Positions 7,686-19,088 of a stretch of DNA of 64,000 nucleotides are shown here, piece by piece. Origin of the DNA: Oceanospirillum sanctuarii (GTDB lineage: Bacteria > Pseudomonadota > Gammaproteobacteria > Pseudomonadales > Halomonadaceae). Location: positions 645,927-709,926 of the forward strand of contig NZ_MTBA01000003.1 in the NCBI RefSeq assembly GCF_002150805.1, given 5' to 3'. The stretch's first letter is position 1. Each line of letters opens with the position of its first letter. The notes beneath the pieces were generated by a model that made no database searches, was not told the origin of the DNA, and saw only the letters and a program-made list of their open reading frames with translations. The position numbers and the translations under genes are program-made.

Positions 7686-8279
7686 ATGACAACTGAAGAG
7701 CAGAAAAAGACCGCACAGGAAGAGCTGGATCAGGCTCAGCAGGCTGCCGAAGAAGCGCAGGCTGCCCAGGAGAATCTTGTTGAAGGTGATGTGGTAGAAG
7801 AAGCCGCAGAGTCTGATGCTGTTGCCAGCGAAGTTGCAGCCCTTGAGGAGCAACTGGCGCAGGCTAAAGATCAGGTATTGCGCGCTCACGCAGATGCTCA
7901 GAATGCCCGTCGCCGTGCAGAACAGGATGTTGAAAAAGCGCACAAGTTTGCGCTGGAAAAATTCACTAAAGAGTTGCTGCCGGTTATCGACAGCCTTGAG
8001 CGTGCTATCGAAGCCTTTGATCAGACTGGCGCAGATGCGGCTCTGAAAGAAGGCGTTGAGATGACCCTGAGCATGTTTGTCAGCACTCTGGGTAAATTCG
8101 ATGTGGAACAGCTGAACCCACAGGGCGAACCCTTCGACCCTCAGTTCCACGAAGCGATGTCTATGGTGCCGAATCCTGAAGTGGAGCCGAACACCGTTAT
8201 CGCTGTTATGCAGAAAGGTTACCTGCTGAACGGCCGTCTGGTTCGTCCGGCGATGGTGATGGTTTCCAAGGCTGCGTAA
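7686..8279 (+). CDS. grpE: Nucleotide exchange factor GrpE
   Basis: A 197-residue cytoplasmic co-chaperone that releases ADP from DnaK. The first 60 residues are acidic and Ala/Gln/Glu-rich (long dimeric helix). The conserved core includes [14 protein letters not shown] (residues 62-75), a helix with [13 protein letters not shown], and the C-terminal beta wing [13 protein letters not shown]...[16 protein letters not shown]. It is preceded by a sigma-32 promoter and followed after 153 bp by dnaK, which has its own sigma-32 promoter. Confidence 0.97.
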   Translation: MTTEEQKKTAQEELDQAQQAAEEAQAAQENLVEGDVVEEAAESDAVASEVAALEEQLAQAKDQVLRAHADAQNARRRAEQDVEKAHKFALEKFTKELLPVIDSLERAIEAFDQTGADAALKEGVEMTLSMFVSTLGKFDVEQLNPQGEPFDPQFHEAMSMVPNPEVEPNTVIAVMQKGYLLNGRLVRPAMVMVSKAA

Positions 8280-8318
8280 GGCCGGAAAGAAATCTGCAAA
8301 AAAAATTAAATTGCAGGC

Positions 8319-8347
8319 CTTGAAAGAAATTGTGAAGGCCGCATATA
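8319..8347 (+). promoter_or_regulatory. Sigma-32 promoter of dnaK
   Basis: CTTGAAA (8319-8325), a 13-bp spacer and CCGCATATA (8339-8347) match both halves of the heat-shock consensus. The site lies in the grpE-dnaK gap, 85 bp before the dnaK ATG. Confidence 0.8.
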
Positions 8348-8432
8348 GCAGTTAAATGCAAAGAAAAGTGGCGTAAAGCACAGCTAAAAGCCGCTAAGTC
8401 TACAGAATTAGATTGAAAGATCGGAGAAGATT

Positions 8433-10361
8433 ATGGGCCGCATTATCGGTATTGACCTGGGTACTACCAACTCTTGTGTTGCAGTAATGGATGGTGACAA
8501 AGCTAAGGTGATTGAGAACGCTGAAGGCGATCGCACCACCCCATCGATTATCGCGTTCACTGAAGACAACGAGACTCTGGTTGGCCAGTCTGCAAAACGT
8601 CAGGCAGTAACTAACCCGAACAACACTCTGTTCGCGGTTAAGCGTCTGATCGGTCGTCGTTTTGAAGATGATGTTGTACAGAAAGACATCAAAATGGTGC
8701 CTTACTCCATCGTTAAAGCGGACAACGGTGACGCTTGGGTTGAAGTAAAAGGCGACAAGAAAGCTCCACCACAGATCTCTGCAGAAGTTCTGAAGAAAAT
8801 GAAGAAAACTGCAGAAGACTATCTGGGTGAAGAGGTAACAGAAGCAGTAATTACTGTTCCTGCGTACTTCAACGATTCTCAGCGTCAGGCAACTAAAGAC
8901 GCCGGTAAGATCGCTGGTCTGGAAGTTAAGCGTATCATCAACGAGCCTACCGCTGCTGCTCTGGCATACGGTATGGACAAATCCCGTGGCGACCGCACCG
9001 TAGCGGTATATGACCTGGGTGGTGGTACTTTCGATATCTCTATCATCGAGATCGCTGAAGTAGATGGCGAGCACCAGTTTGAAGTACTGGCGACTAACGG
9101 TGACACCTTCCTGGGCGGTGAAGATTTCGACCTGGCAGTAATCAACTACCTGGCTGACGAGTTCAAGAAAGAGTCCGGTATCGATCTGCACAACGATCCT
9201 CTGGCACTGCAGCGTCTGAAAGAAGCGGGTGAGAAAGCGAAGATCGAGCTGTCCAGCAGCCAACAGACTGACGTGAACCTGCCGTACATCACTGCAGACG
9301 CGACTGGTCCTAAGCACCTGAACGTAAAACTGACCCGTGCGAAGCTGGAATCTCTGGTTGAGGATCTGGTACAGCGCTCTCTGGCGCCATGTGAAATCGC
9401 TCTGAAAGATGCTGGCCTGTCCACTTCTGAGATCGACGACGTGATCCTGGTGGGTGGTCAGACCCGTATGCCTCAGGTTCAGGCTAAAGTTGCTGAGTTC
9501 TTCGGCAAAGAGCCACGTAAAGATGTTAACCCTGACGAAGCGGTAGCGATCGGTGCGTCTATTCAGGGCGGTGTACTGGCAGGTGACGTTAAAGACGTTC
9601 TGCTGCTGGACGTAACCCCTCTGACTCTGGGTATCGAAACTATGGGCGGCGTTGCGACTCCGGTTATCGATAAGAACACCACGATTCCTACTAAGAAATC
9701 TCAGGTGTTCTCAACCGCTGACGACAACCAGACTGCGGTAACCATTCACGTGGTTCAGGGTGAGCGTAAGCAAGCGACTCAGAACAAATCTCTGGGCCGT
9801 TTCGATCTGGCTGATATCCCACCTGCGCCACGCGGTGTGCCTCAGATCGAAGTAACCTTCGACATCGACGCGAACGGTATTCTGAACGTAAGCGCGAAAG
9901 ACAAGGCGACCGGTAAAGAGCAGTCTATCGTAATTAAAGCATCCTCCGGTCTGTCGGATGATGAAGTAGAACAAATGGTTCGTGACGCAGAAGCTAACGC
10001 TGAAGCGGATAAGAAGTTCGAAGAGCTGGTTCAGACCCGTAACCAGGGTGACACCATGCTGCACGCAACCAAGAAAACTCTGGAAGAAGCGGGCGACAAA
10101 GCCACTGCTGAAGAGAAAGAGAAGATCGAAGCTGCGATCAAAGATCTGGAAGAAGCCCTGAAAGGCGACGACGTAGAAGAGATCAAAGCTAAGACTAACG
10201 CTCTGACTGAAGCATCCGGCGAGCTGGCGCAGAAACTGTACGCTGAGCAGGCGGCTGAAGCTCAGGCTCAGGGTGGCGAACAGGCTCAGGAGCAGGGTTC
10301 TGCTAAAGCAGACGACGTGGTTGACGCTGAGTTCGAAGAAGTTAAAGACGACAAGAAATAA
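8433..10361 (+). CDS. dnaK: Molecular chaperone DnaK (Hsp70)
   Basis: A 642-residue Hsp70. The nucleotide-binding domain starts with [10 protein letters not shown] (residues 5-14) and includes [16 protein letters not shown] and [13 protein letters not shown]. The hydrophobic linker [16 protein letters not shown] leads to the substrate-binding beta domain. The helical lid ends in an Ala/Gln/Glu-rich tail and the EEV-like terminus [10 protein letters not shown]. It folds and protects proteins with DnaJ and GrpE and, in proteobacteria, titrates sigma-32. Strong ribosome site GGAGAA before the ATG. A hairpin follows the stop. Confidence 0.99.
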   Translation: MGRIIGIDLGTTNSCVAVMDGDKAKVIENAEGDRTTPSIIAFTEDNETLVGQSAKRQAVTNPNNTLFAVKRLIGRRFEDDVVQKDIKMVPYSIVKADNGDAWVEVKGDKKAPPQISAEVLKKMKKTAEDYLGEEVTEAVITVPAYFNDSQRQATKDAGKIAGLEVKRIINEPTAAALAYGMDKSRGDRTVAVYDLGGGTFDISIIEIAEVDGEHQFEVLATNGDTFLGGEDFDLAVINYLADEFKKESGIDLHNDPLALQRLKEAGEKAKIELSSSQQTDVNLPYITADATGPKHLNVKLTRAKLESLVEDLVQRSLAPCEIALKDAGLSTSEIDDVILVGGQTRMPQVQAKVAEFFGKEPRKDVNPDEAVAIGASIQGGVLAGDVKDVLLLDVTPLTLGIETMGGVATPVIDKNTTIPTKKSQVFSTADDNQTAVTIHVVQGERKQATQNKSLGRFDLADIPPAPRGVPQIEVTFDIDANGILNVSAKDKATGKEQSIVIKASSGLSDDEVEQMVRDAEANAEADKKFEELVQTRNQGDTMLHATKKTLEEAGDKATAEEKEKIEAAIKDLEEALKGDDVEEIKAKTNALTEASGELAQKLYAEQAAEAQAQGGEQAQEQGSAKADDVVDAEFEEVKDDKK

Positions 10362-10385
10362 GTCGCTTTAAGCTAAGGAATGCAC

Positions 10386-10412
10386 GAACGCGGGAGGCTC
10401 TCCCGCGTTCTT
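10386..10412 (+). terminator. Hairpin after dnaK (partial terminator)
   Basis: GAACGCGGGA-GGCTC-TCCCGCGTTC (10386-10410) is a perfect 10-bp stem. Only a short T-rich stretch follows, so it may attenuate rather than stop transcription into dnaJ. Confidence 0.55.
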
Positions 10413-10467
10413 GTATCCGACACTTTTTCAGCTCCTTTCCTCTTTCATAACCTATGGTTAGCTAGCA

Positions 10468-11613
10468 ATGTCAAAGCGTGATTACTACGAAGTTCTGGGT
10501 GTTTCCAAGAGCGATGATGAGAAAGCCATCAAGAAGGCTTACCGTCGCTTGGCGATGAAATATCACCCGGACCGTAACCCGGATGATGAAGAAGCCGCGG
10601 AAAAATTCCGTGAAGCAACCGAGGCTTACGACGTTCTGACCAGCTCAGACAAGCGTGCGGCCTATGACCAGTACGGTCATGCTGGTGTTGATGGTCAGGC
10701 CGGCTACGGCGGTGGTGGCTTCGGCGGCGGTGCCGGTGGTTTCGGTGATATTTTTGGTGATGTATTCGGCGATATCTTTGGTGGCGGCGGTGGTCGTCAG
10801 CATGATCCGAATGCGCCGCAACGCGGTTCTGATCTGAGATACCGTCTGGATCTGAATCTGGAAGAAGCGGTTCACGGTACAACAGTCAGCATTAAAGTGC
10901 CGACGCTGGTTGAGTGTGATTCCTGTGACGGTACAGGTTCTGCCGACAACTCCAAGCCTGTGACCTGTTCCACCTGCGGTGGTCACGGTCAGGTGCGTAT
11001 GCAGCAGGGCTTCTTCTCGGTGCAGCAAACCTGTCCGAGCTGTCATGGTCGCGGTTCTGAGATCAAAAATCCTTGCCGTAAGTGTCATGGCGAAGGTCGT
11101 GTTCAGGAACAGAAAACCCTGTCCGTTAAGATTCCACCGGGTGTGGATACCGGTGATCGCATTCGTCTGACCGGCGAAGGTGAAGCGGGAGCGAATGGTG
11201 GTCCTGCAGGCGATCTCTATGTTCAGGTGAGTGTGCGTCAGCACAACATCTTCGAGCGTGATGGTCGTGATCTGTACTGCGAAGTGCCGGTATCTTTCGT
11301 GGATGCGGCGCTGGGTGGCGAGCTGGAAGTACCGACCCTTGATGGTCGTGTGAAGCTGAAGATTCCTGCAGAAACTCAGACCGGAAAACTCTTCCGTCTG
11401 CGTGGCAAGGGTGTGAAGCCGGTTCGTGGCGGTGCGCAGGGTGATCTGCTGTGCAGAGTGCTGGTTGAAACGCCGGTGAATCTGACCGAGCGTCAGAAAG
11501 AACTGCTGCGTGAATTCCAGGACAGCATGGAAGATACTCAGGGGCATCACTCCCCGAAGAAGAACAGCTGGTTTGATTCCGTGAAAAAGTTCTTTGAAGA
11601 GTTCAAGAACTAA
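10468..11613 (+). CDS. dnaJ: Chaperone protein DnaJ (Hsp40)
   Basis: A 381-residue type I J-protein. The J domain (about 1-70) holds KYHPDRNP with the HPD tripeptide that stimulates DnaK ATPase. A Gly/Phe-rich linker with repeated GGG and FGDIF blocks follows (about 75-115). The zinc-binding region has four CxxCxGxG-type repeats ([32 protein letters not shown]), then the C-terminal substrate-binding and dimerisation domains. It completes the DnaK system with grpE and dnaK upstream. Confidence 0.99.
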   Translation: MSKRDYYEVLGVSKSDDEKAIKKAYRRLAMKYHPDRNPDDEEAAEKFREATEAYDVLTSSDKRAAYDQYGHAGVDGQAGYGGGGFGGGAGGFGDIFGDVFGDIFGGGGGRQHDPNAPQRGSDLRYRLDLNLEEAVHGTTVSIKVPTLVECDSCDGTGSADNSKPVTCSTCGGHGQVRMQQGFFSVQQTCPSCHGRGSEIKNPCRKCHGEGRVQEQKTLSVKIPPGVDTGDRIRLTGEGEAGANGGPAGDLYVQVSVRQHNIFERDGRDLYCEVPVSFVDAALGGELEVPTLDGRVKLKIPAETQTGKLFRLRGKGVKPVRGGAQGDLLCRVLVETPVNLTERQKELLREFQDSMEDTQGHHSPKKNSWFDSVKKFFEEFKN

Positions 11614-11633
11614 GCGTTAGAATCGGCAGTTAG

Positions 11634-11699
11634 CAGGAAGCCATGTCTGGTCATTGGTGGAGATTTCATTGATGATGCGGGCGGCTTCCTGTTTTTATT
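11634..11699 (+). terminator. Probable terminator after dnaJ
   Basis: CAGGAAGCC (11634-11642) pairs with GGCTTCCTG (11683-11691), followed by TTTTATTT. The loop of about 40 bases is unusually long, so strength is uncertain. Confidence 0.5.
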
Positions 11700-11749
11700 T
11701 GTGAGCAGCACATTCATCCCTGTTATCAGGGGATTCAAAGAGGTGAGTT

Positions 11750-12553
11750 ATGGCACCTGTTCCATTAGATACTCAGGCGCTTTGGCGTGAGATGCAGGAC
11801 GAGGCCCGCTTAGAAGCGGAGCGTGAACCTTTTCTGGCAAGTTACTTCCACAGCACGATTATTGGTCATAATGATCTGGCCAGTGCACTGTCTTATCTGT
11901 TGGCGGTCAAGCTGGCGGATGATGTAATGCCTGCGGTCAGTCTGCGTGAACTGATCGAAGAAGCCTTTAACAGTGGTTGTCAGATTATGCAGGCAACCTG
12001 CCAGGATATCGTGGCGGTACGTGACCGTGACCCGGCCATCTCACAACTGTCTACTGTGTTGCTCTATCTGAAAGGTTTTCATGCCCTGCAGGCGTATCGT
12101 GTTGCGCACTGCATGTGGTGTCATGGGCGTCGCTCTATGGCTCTGTATCTGCAGAGCCGGATCAGTCAGGTATTTCAGGTGGATATTCACCCGGCGGCCA
12201 AGATTGGTCGTGGTGTGATGTTTGACCATGCCACCGGGATTGTTATCGGTGAAACCTGCGTGATTGAAAATGATGTTTCTATTCTGCAGAACGTGACCCT
12301 TGGCGGAACCGGTAAAGAGTGTGGCGATCGTCACCCGAAAATCCGTGAAGGTGTACTGATCGCTGCGGGTGCCAAGATCTTCGGCAATATCGAAATCGGT
12401 GCCGGCGCTAAAGTTGGTGGTGGCTCTGTGGTACTGGAAAACGTACCGCCACACACCACGGTTGTCGGTGTGCCTGCCAAGATTGTCGGCAGCTCAGGTT
12501 GTGAGAAGCCTGCGCTGGATATGAATCAACAGATCTCAAGCGCCGAAAGCTGA
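11750..12553 (+). CDS. cysE: Serine O-acetyltransferase
   Basis: A 267-residue enzyme transferring acetyl from acetyl-CoA to L-serine, the first step of cysteine synthesis. The N-terminal helical domain (about 1-140) contains DPA and KGFHALQAYR. The left-handed beta-helix of hexapeptide repeats follows, with the catalytic block HPAAKIGRGVMFDHATGIVIGE in two parts and the acetyl-CoA loop TLGGTGKECGDRHPKI. The last 20 residues form the flexible tail that in enterobacteria binds cysteine synthase. Placement between dnaJ and dapB is not what I remember for pseudomonads, where cysE sits near iscR. RBS AGAGGTGAGTT precedes the ATG. Confidence 0.94.
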   Translation: MAPVPLDTQALWREMQDEARLEAEREPFLASYFHSTIIGHNDLASALSYLLAVKLADDVMPAVSLRELIEEAFNSGCQIMQATCQDIVAVRDRDPAISQLSTVLLYLKGFHALQAYRVAHCMWCHGRRSMALYLQSRISQVFQVDIHPAAKIGRGVMFDHATGIVIGETCVIENDVSILQNVTLGGTGKECGDRHPKIREGVLIAAGAKIFGNIEIGAGAKVGGGSVVLENVPPHTTVVGVPAKIVGSSGCEKPALDMNQQISSAES

Positions 12554-12559
12554 GTCTGA

Positions 12560-13417
<858 letters not shown>

Positions 13418-13490
13418 AGTTTGATTCAGCGCTAACTGGCTGAAGGCCCGATGTTTTCAGACTTTGGCTAAAATTAGCCTCAGGAAGTCG

Positions 13491-13519
13491 TGGACGCAGC
13501 GGGCTAAATTGCCTAGAAT
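13491..13519 (+). promoter_or_regulatory. Possible promoter upstream of the dapB-carA hairpin
   Basis: TGGACG (13491-13496), a 17-bp spacer and TAGAAT (13514-13519) fit a sigma-70 promoter. If used, its transcript would cross the hairpin at 13571-13599 before reaching carA. Confidence 0.35.
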
Positions 13520-13570
13520 ACTGCGGATTACTGGCCAGACTCAGGCCAAATCACACCAAATTATAAAAAA

Positions 13571-13606
13571 AGCGGGATGGAACTATGTTTCATCTCGCTT
13601 TTTTGC
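13571..13606 (+). terminator. Terminator of dapB or attenuator in the carAB leader
   Basis: AGCGGGATG (13571-13579) pairs with CATCTCGCT (13591-13599), with one G-U, followed by six T. It lies 154 bp after dapB and about 90 bp before carA. Confidence 0.7.
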
Positions 13607-13692
13607 AGCTGTAGTACGGGGTTTTTCAGCAGAATTACCCTGACCAGTTCAGAGCTTATCAGATCAGAATCGCGCGACGGGAGGAGGTTGAC

Positions 13693-14838
13693 TTGAACAG
13701 ACCAGCCATATTGGCCCTTGAAGACGGCAGTGTATTTCAGGGTGTGGCCATTGGTAATGATGGCATCACCAGTGGTGAGGTGGTATTTAACACCTCAATG
13801 ACCGGATATCAGGAAATCCTGACAGATCCATCCTATACCAAACAGATTGTTACCCTCACTTATCCTCATATCGGCAATACCGGCACCAACAGCGAAGACG
13901 TTGAATCCGACAGCGTTTGTGCTTCCGGTCTTATTATCCGTGACCTGCCTCTGCTGGCCAGCAGCTTCCGTAATCAGAAATCACTTGATGACTATCTGAA
14001 AGAGAACGGCATTGTTGCGATCGCGGATATCGATACCCGTCGTCTGACCCGTATTCTGCGTGAGAAAGGTTCTCTGCGTGGCGCAATTGTTGCCGGCAGT
14101 GATATCTCCGAAGCACAGGCTCTGGAAGCGGCTAACGCCTTCCCGGGTCTGAAAGGCATGGATCTGGCCAAAGAAGTGACTACCCGTCAGTCATACCGCT
14201 GGAACCAGTCAAGCTGGGAACTGGGCAAAGGCTACATCCATCGCGATGACAGTGAACTGCCATTCCACGTGGTAGCTTACGACTACGGTGTTAAGTACAA
14301 CATTCTGCGTATGCTGGTTGAGCGCGGTTGCCAGCTGACAGTTGTACCTGCACAGACGCCTGCGAGCGAAGTTCTGGCTCTGAATCCGGACGGTGTGTTC
14401 CTGTCCAACGGCCCTGGTGATCCGGAGCCGTGTGATTACGCTATCGCAGCGATCAAAGAGATTCTGGAAACTGATATTCCTGTATTTGGTATCTGTCTGG
14501 GTCACCAGCTTCTGGCTCTGGCCAGCGGCGCGCAAACTGAAAAAATGAAGTTCGGTCACCACGGTGCAAACCACCCGGTGCAGAGCCTGGACGACAAAAC
14601 GGTAATGATCACCAGCCAGAACCACGGTTTTGCGGTGAAAGAAGATGCACTGCCTGCGAACCTGCGTGCGACTCACAAGTCGCTGTTTGACGGTTCTCTA
14701 CAGGGTATTGAGCGTACCGATAAGAAAGCGTTCAGCTTCCAGGGTCACCCTGAAGCAAGCCCTGGCCCACGCGATGTAGCGCCTCTGTTCGATCGTTTTA
14801 TCGACAACATCAAGGCCTACGTGGAAAAGCGCGGTTAA
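13693..14838 (+). CDS. carA: Carbamoyl-phosphate synthase small (glutaminase) subunit
   Basis: A 381-residue subunit that hydrolyses glutamine and passes ammonia to CarB for carbamoyl phosphate, the precursor of pyrimidines and arginine. The N-terminal domain contains [18 protein letters not shown]. The class I amidotransferase domain has the nucleophile elbow [13 protein letters not shown] (Cys near residue 266) and the His-Glu pair in [11 protein letters not shown]. The predicted start is TTG at 13693, placed behind a strong GGGAGGAGG; no in-frame ATG fits better. carB follows after a 78-bp gap holding a hairpin. Confidence 0.97.
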   Translation: MNRPAILALEDGSVFQGVAIGNDGITSGEVVFNTSMTGYQEILTDPSYTKQIVTLTYPHIGNTGTNSEDVESDSVCASGLIIRDLPLLASSFRNQKSLDDYLKENGIVAIADIDTRRLTRILREKGSLRGAIVAGSDISEAQALEAANAFPGLKGMDLAKEVTTRQSYRWNQSSWELGKGYIHRDDSELPFHVVAYDYGVKYNILRMLVERGCQLTVVPAQTPASEVLALNPDGVFLSNGPGDPEPCDYAIAAIKEILETDIPVFGICLGHQLLALASGAQTEKMKFGHHGANHPVQSLDDKTVMITSQNHGFAVKEDALPANLRATHKSLFDGSLQGIERTDKKAFSFQGHPEASPGPRDVAPLFDRFIDNIKAYVEKRG

Positions 14839-14850
14839 CAGTATCTGAAA

Positions 14851-14870
14851 TGACCCGGTAAGCCGGGTCA
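14851..14870 (+). repeat. Perfect hairpin in the carA-carB spacer
   Basis: TGACCCGG-TAAG-CCGGGTCA, an 8-bp perfect inverted repeat without a T run, lies 13 bp after the carA stop. It is more likely an mRNA stability or processing element than a terminator. Confidence 0.6.
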
Positions 14871-14916
14871 GCGATGCTGAACTGATACCAACCGAATTTT
14901 TAGTGTGTGAGTGACC

Positions 14917-17900
14917 ATGCCAAAACGTACCGACATAGAAAGTATTCTGATTCTGGGCGCAGGCCCAATCATCATTGGTCAGGCCTGTGAGTTTGACTAT
15001 TCCGGCGCACAGGCTTGTAAAGCACTGCGTGAAGAGGGTTACCGTGTAATTCTGGTGAACTCTAACCCGGCAACCATTATGACTGATCCGGCGATGGCTG
15101 ATGCGACCTACATCGAGCCGATCACCTGGCAGACTGTTGCTAAGATCATCGAGAAAGAGCGTCCGGATGCGGTTCTGCCGACCATGGGCGGCCAGACAGC
15201 ACTGAACTGTGCTCTGGATCTGGAAAAGCACGGCGTACTGAAAGAGTTCGGTGTGGAAATGATCGGTGCTAACGCCGACACCATCGACAAAGCTGAAAAC
15301 CGTGAGCGTTTTGACCAGGCGATGAAAAACATCGGTCTGGAATGTCCGCGTGCTGATATCGCGCACACCATGGAAGAAGCGTGGGAAGTACAGGCGAAAC
15401 TGGGTTTCCCTTGCATCATCCGTCCTTCTTTCACCATGGGTGGTACCGGTGGCGGCATCGCGTACAACAAAGAAGAGTTTGAAGAGATCTGTACCCGTGG
15501 TCTGGACCTGTCGCCAACCAACGAGCTGCTGATCGACGAATCCCTGATCGGCTGGAAAGAGTACGAGATGGAAGTTGTTCGTGACAAAAACGACAACTGC
15601 ATCATCGTTTGTGCCATCGAAAACTTCGATGCGATGGGTGTTCACACCGGTGACTCCATCACAGTTGCACCGGCTCAGACTCTGACCGACAAAGAATACC
15701 AGATCATGCGTGACGCCTCTCTGGCGGTACTGCGCGAGATCGGCGTAGAGACCGGTGGTTCCAACGTACAGTTCGGTATGGATCCTAAGACCGGCCGTAT
15801 GGTTGTGATCGAGATGAACCCGCGTGTATCCCGTTCTTCTGCGCTGGCATCCAAAGCAACCGGTTTCCCGATCGCTAAGATCGCAGCCAAACTGGCGGTG
15901 GGTTACACCCTGGATGAGCTGCAGAACGATATTACCGGTGGTCGTACTCCGGCGTCTTTCGAGCCGTCTATCGACTACGTGGTTACCAAGATTCCTCGTT
16001 TCACCTTCGAGAAATTCCCGCAGGCTAACGACCGTCTGACCACTCAGATGAAGTCTGTTGGTGAGGTGATGGCGATTGGCCGTACTCTGCAGGAATCTAT
16101 GCAGAAAGCTCTGCGCGGTCTGGAAGTAGGCGCGACCGGTTTCGATCCGATTCTGGATACCGCTGAAGAAGGCTACATGGATAAGCTGAAAGGCGAACTG
16201 CAGAACCCGGGTGCGGATCGTATCTGGTACATCGGTGATGCTTTCCGTCTGGGTATGAGCGTTGAAGAGCTGTACGCGATCACAGGTGTTGATCCTTGGT
16301 TCCTGGTGCAGATCGAAGACATCATCAAAGATGAGCAGCGCGTTGCGAAAATGGGCATGGCTGAGCTGACTGAAGACGTAATCTTCCGTCTGAAGCGTAA
16401 AGGCTTCTCTGATGCGCGTCTGTCTGACCTGCTGGATGTGTCCGAAAAAGAATTCCGCAAGCTGCGTCAGAAGCTGGGCGTTCGCCCTGTGTACAAACGT
16501 GTTGATACCTGTGCCGCAGAATTTGCTTCTGATACCGCCTACATGTACTCCACTTATGAAGAAGAGTGTGAGGCAGATCCGAGCGACCGTGAGAAGATCA
16601 TGGTTATCGGTGGCGGCCCTAACCGTATCGGTCAGGGTATTGAGTTTGACTACTGCTGTGTACACGCAGCACTGGCCGCTCGTGAAGACGGTTACGAAAC
16701 CATCATGGTGAACTGTAACCCTGAGACGGTTTCTACTGACTACGACACTTCAGATCGTCTGTTCTTCGAACCGATCACTCTGGAAGACGTGCTGGAAATC
16801 GTTGATAAAGAGAAGCCAAAAGGCGTAATCGTACAGTTCGGTGGTCAGACGCCGCTGAAACTGGCTCGTGAACTGGAAGCTGCTGGCGTGCCTATCATTG
16901 GTACTACTCCTGACGCGATCGACCGCGCAGAAGACCGTGAGCGTTTCCAGAAGATGATTGAACGTCTGGAACTGAAGCAGCCACCTAATGCGACGGCTCG
17001 TAGCCTGGATGAAGCTCTGCTGCTGGCTCAGAAGATCGGTTATCCGCTGGTTGTGCGTCCGTCCTACGTTCTGGGTGGTCGTGCGATGGAAATCGTATAC
17101 AGCGATGAAGAGCTGAACCGCTACATGAACACCGCGGTTAAAGTGTCTAACGACAGCCCGGTTCTGCTGGATCACTTCCTGAATGCAGCGATCGAAATCG
17201 ATATTGATGCGGTATCTGACGGTAAGCAGGTTGTTATCGGCAGCATCATGCAGCACATCGAACAGGCGGGTGTTCACTCCGGTGACTCTGCGTGTTCTCT
17301 GCCTCCATACAGCCTGCCATCTGATGTACAGGATCAGATGCGCGATCAGGTTAAGCGTATGGCGCTGGAGCTGGGTGTTGTTGGTCTGATGAACGTTCAG
17401 CTGGCGTGGCAGGACGGTGAGATCTACGTGATCGAGGTTAACCCTCGTGCATCCCGTACGGTTCCTTTCGTGTCCAAGTGTATCGGTACCTCTCTGGCTA
17501 AAGTGGCTGCGCGCTGCATGACCGGTATCTCTCTGGAGGAGCAGGGCTTCACTAAAGAGATCGTTCCGACACTGTACAACGTAAAAGAAGCGGTATTCCC
17601 GTTCAACAAATTCCAGGGTGTGGATCCGATCCTGAGTCCTGAGATGAAGTCTACCGGTGAAGTTATGGGTACCGGTGATACCTTCGCTGAAGCTTTCCTG
17701 AAAGCACAGCAGGGTGCAGGTGAGCAGATGCCTAAGAATGGCGGTCGTGCGATCCTGAGTGTTCGTGAAGCAGATAAGGTAGCGGTTGTTGACGTGGCTA
17801 AGTCTCTGCAGAAACTGGGCTTTGAGCTGCTGGCGACTCGCGGTACTGCTAAGGTTCTGGAAGAAGCGAATATCCCGGTTGAAGTGGTTAACAAGGTGAA

Positions 17901-18141
17901 CGAAGGTCGTCCACACCTGGTTGATATGCTGAAAAACGACGAGATCTCCTACGTGGTTAACACCACTGAAGGTCGTAAGGCGATTGCGGATTCTTCCACT
18001 ATCCGTCGTACAGCACTGCAGCACAAGGTGGCCTACACCACGACTCTGGCGGCTGCTAAAGCGGTATGTCTGGCTCTGGAGTATGGTGATGAGATCAACG
18101 TTCGTCGCCTGCAGGATATCCATTCAGGAGTTAACGCATGA
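14917..18141 (+). CDS. carB: Carbamoyl-phosphate synthase large subunit
   Basis: A 1074-residue synthetase, standard length. It is built of two homologous ATP-grasp halves: the first (carboxyphosphate) opens with [22 protein letters not shown], and the second (carbamate phosphorylation) opens near residue 560 with [19 protein letters not shown]. The C-terminal MGS-like domain (from about 935) is allosteric. The start used is ATG 14917 (MPKRTDIES), which matches the family; an in-frame GTG lies two codons upstream. The last four bases overlap the greA start (ATGA), so the two are translationally coupled. Confidence 0.98.
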   Translation: MPKRTDIESILILGAGPIIIGQACEFDYSGAQACKALREEGYRVILVNSNPATIMTDPAMADATYIEPITWQTVAKIIEKERPDAVLPTMGGQTALNCALDLEKHGVLKEFGVEMIGANADTIDKAENRERFDQAMKNIGLECPRADIAHTMEEAWEVQAKLGFPCIIRPSFTMGGTGGGIAYNKEEFEEICTRGLDLSPTNELLIDESLIGWKEYEMEVVRDKNDNCIIVCAIENFDAMGVHTGDSITVAPAQTLTDKEYQIMRDASLAVLREIGVETGGSNVQFGMDPKTGRMVVIEMNPRVSRSSALASKATGFPIAKIAAKLAVGYTLDELQNDITGGRTPASFEPSIDYVVTKIPRFTFEKFPQANDRLTTQMKSVGEVMAIGRTLQESMQKALRGLEVGATGFDPILDTAEEGYMDKLKGELQNPGADRIWYIGDAFRLGMSVEELYAITGVDPWFLVQIEDIIKDEQRVAKMGMAELTEDVIFRLKRKGFSDARLSDLLDVSEKEFRKLRQKLGVRPVYKRVDTCAAEFASDTAYMYSTYEEECEADPSDREKIMVIGGGPNRIGQGIEFDYCCVHAALAAREDGYETIMVNCNPETVSTDYDTSDRLFFEPITLEDVLEIVDKEKPKGVIVQFGGQTPLKLARELEAAGVPIIGTTPDAIDRAEDRERFQKMIERLELKQPPNATARSLDEALLLAQKIGYPLVVRPSYVLGGRAMEIVYSDEELNRYMNTAVKVSNDSPVLLDHFLNAAIEIDIDAVSDGKQVVIGSIMQHIEQAGVHSGDSACSLPPYSLPSDVQDQMRDQVKRMALELGVVGLMNVQLAWQDGEIYVIEVNPRASRTVPFVSKCIGTSLAKVAARCMTGISLEEQGFTKEIVPTLYNVKEAVFPFNKFQGVDPILSPEMKSTGEVMGTGDTFAEAFLKAQQGAGEQMPKNGGRAILSVREADKVAVVDVAKSLQKLGFELLATRGTAKVLEEANIPVEVVNKVNEGRPHLVDMLKNDEISYVVNTTEGRKAIADSSTIRRTALQHKVAYTTTLAAAKAVCLALEYGDEINVRRLQDIHSGVNA

Positions 18142-18620
18142 GCGTAAACCGTTTCCCAATGACTGTCGAAGGCGAACAGCGCCTTCGTGCAGAACTTGAC
18201 GATCTGAAGTCTGTCCAGCGTCCACGGGTTATTGAAGCGATTGCTGAAGCCCGTGAACATGGCGATCTGAAAGAGAATGCTGAATACCATGCTGCCCGTG
18301 AGCAGCAGGGCTTTATCGAAGGCCGTATTCAAGAGCTGGAGGGCAAACTGTCCACCGCTCAGGTGATCGATATCACTACTATTCCGAAAAGTGGCAAGGT
18401 GATCTTTGGTACCACGGTTGATCTGTACAACTTGGATACTGAAGCTGAAGTGCGCTACCAGATCGTTGGTGACGACGAAGCGGATATTAAAGCCGGAAAG
18501 ATTTCGGTGAACTCACCTATCGCCCGTGCCCTGATCGGCAAGGAAGAAGGTGACGTTGTCGTGGTGGTAACACCAGGCGGCGAAGTGGAGTACGAGATTT
18601 CGGAAGTACACCACATCTAA
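18138..18620 (+). CDS. greA: Transcription elongation factor GreA
   Basis: A 160-residue factor that rescues backtracked RNA polymerase by stimulating transcript cleavage. The N-terminal coiled coil has the catalytic-tip region [19 protein letters not shown], with the Asp and Glu at the turn. The C-terminal FKBP-like domain includes [10 protein letters not shown] and [16 protein letters not shown]. It overlaps carB by 4 bp and is followed by a strong terminator. Confidence 0.98.
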   Translation: MSVNRFPMTVEGEQRLRAELDDLKSVQRPRVIEAIAEAREHGDLKENAEYHAAREQQGFIEGRIQELEGKLSTAQVIDITTIPKSGKVIFGTTVDLYNLDTEAEVRYQIVGDDEADIKAGKISVNSPIARALIGKEEGDVVVVVTPGGEVEYEISEVHHI

Positions 18621-18621
18621 A

Positions 18622-18652
18622 AAAATAAGGGGGCTTTTGCCCCCTTATTTGA
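18622..18652 (+). terminator. Terminator after greA
   Basis: AATAAGGGGGC-TTTT-GCCCCCTTATT directly after the stop codon, ending in a T-rich run. Confidence 0.9.
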
Positions 18653-18764
18653 TTTGTACCGTAGAACTTTTATGACCGGATGCGATGATCAGGTCGGAGG
18701 TTCTTCGGGTTCAGGCAGTTTCGCCTGTGACCGCTGAATGTATCACCGGTGACGGCTGAAGGTA

Positions 18765-19088
18765 TCAGCGGTTCAGGTAATGCTCGTAGCGAACCAGATT
18801 GGACAGCTTGGCATTCTGCTCTTTGGCTTTGCGGAAGAAAACCGCCATTTTGCCAATGGTCTGAACCAGTTCTGCGCCTGTCTCTTTACGGATCTCTTCG
18901 ATCAGCAACACTTTGCTTTCGCGGTCTGCAACGCTAACGCGAACCTTGATCAGCTCGTGATCGTTCAGTGCGCGATCTACTTCGGCCAGAAGTCCATCGC
19001 TCAGACCGTTTTCAGAAACGATCACCACTGGATCCAGATGATGGGCGATAGAACGGTACTGTTTTTTAACTGCAGATGTCAGGGGCAT
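18765..19088 (-). CDS. yhbY: YhbY-type ribosome assembly RNA-binding protein (CRM domain)
   Basis: A 107-residue protein made of a single CRM domain, a KH-like RNA-binding fold linked to 50S assembly. Core motifs are HHLDPVVIVSENGLSDGLLAEVDRAL split by the conserved GLS turn, HELIKVRV, and the GxxG-like loop region VQTIGKMAVFFR. The start at 19088 (MPLTSAVKKQYR) is chosen by alignment with E. coli YhbY; an upstream extension of 41 codons is open but not conserved. In most gammaproteobacteria rlmE lies divergently next to it; here that gene is missing. Confidence 0.93.
   Translation of the reverse strand: MPLTSAVKKQYRSIAHHLDPVVIVSENGLSDGLLAEVDRALNDHELIKVRVSVADRESKVLLIEEIRKETGAELVQTIGKMAVFFRKAKEQNAKLSNLVRYEHYLNR

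Noticed and set aside
14698..16665. Long open frame antisense to carA/carB (655 codons)
   Set aside because: It mirrors carAB codon use, has no domain signature and no ribosome site; carAB on the plus strand is unambiguous. Similar antisense frames over pnp (31544-33556), infB (27962-29665) and dnaK (8400-9317) were dropped for the same reason.
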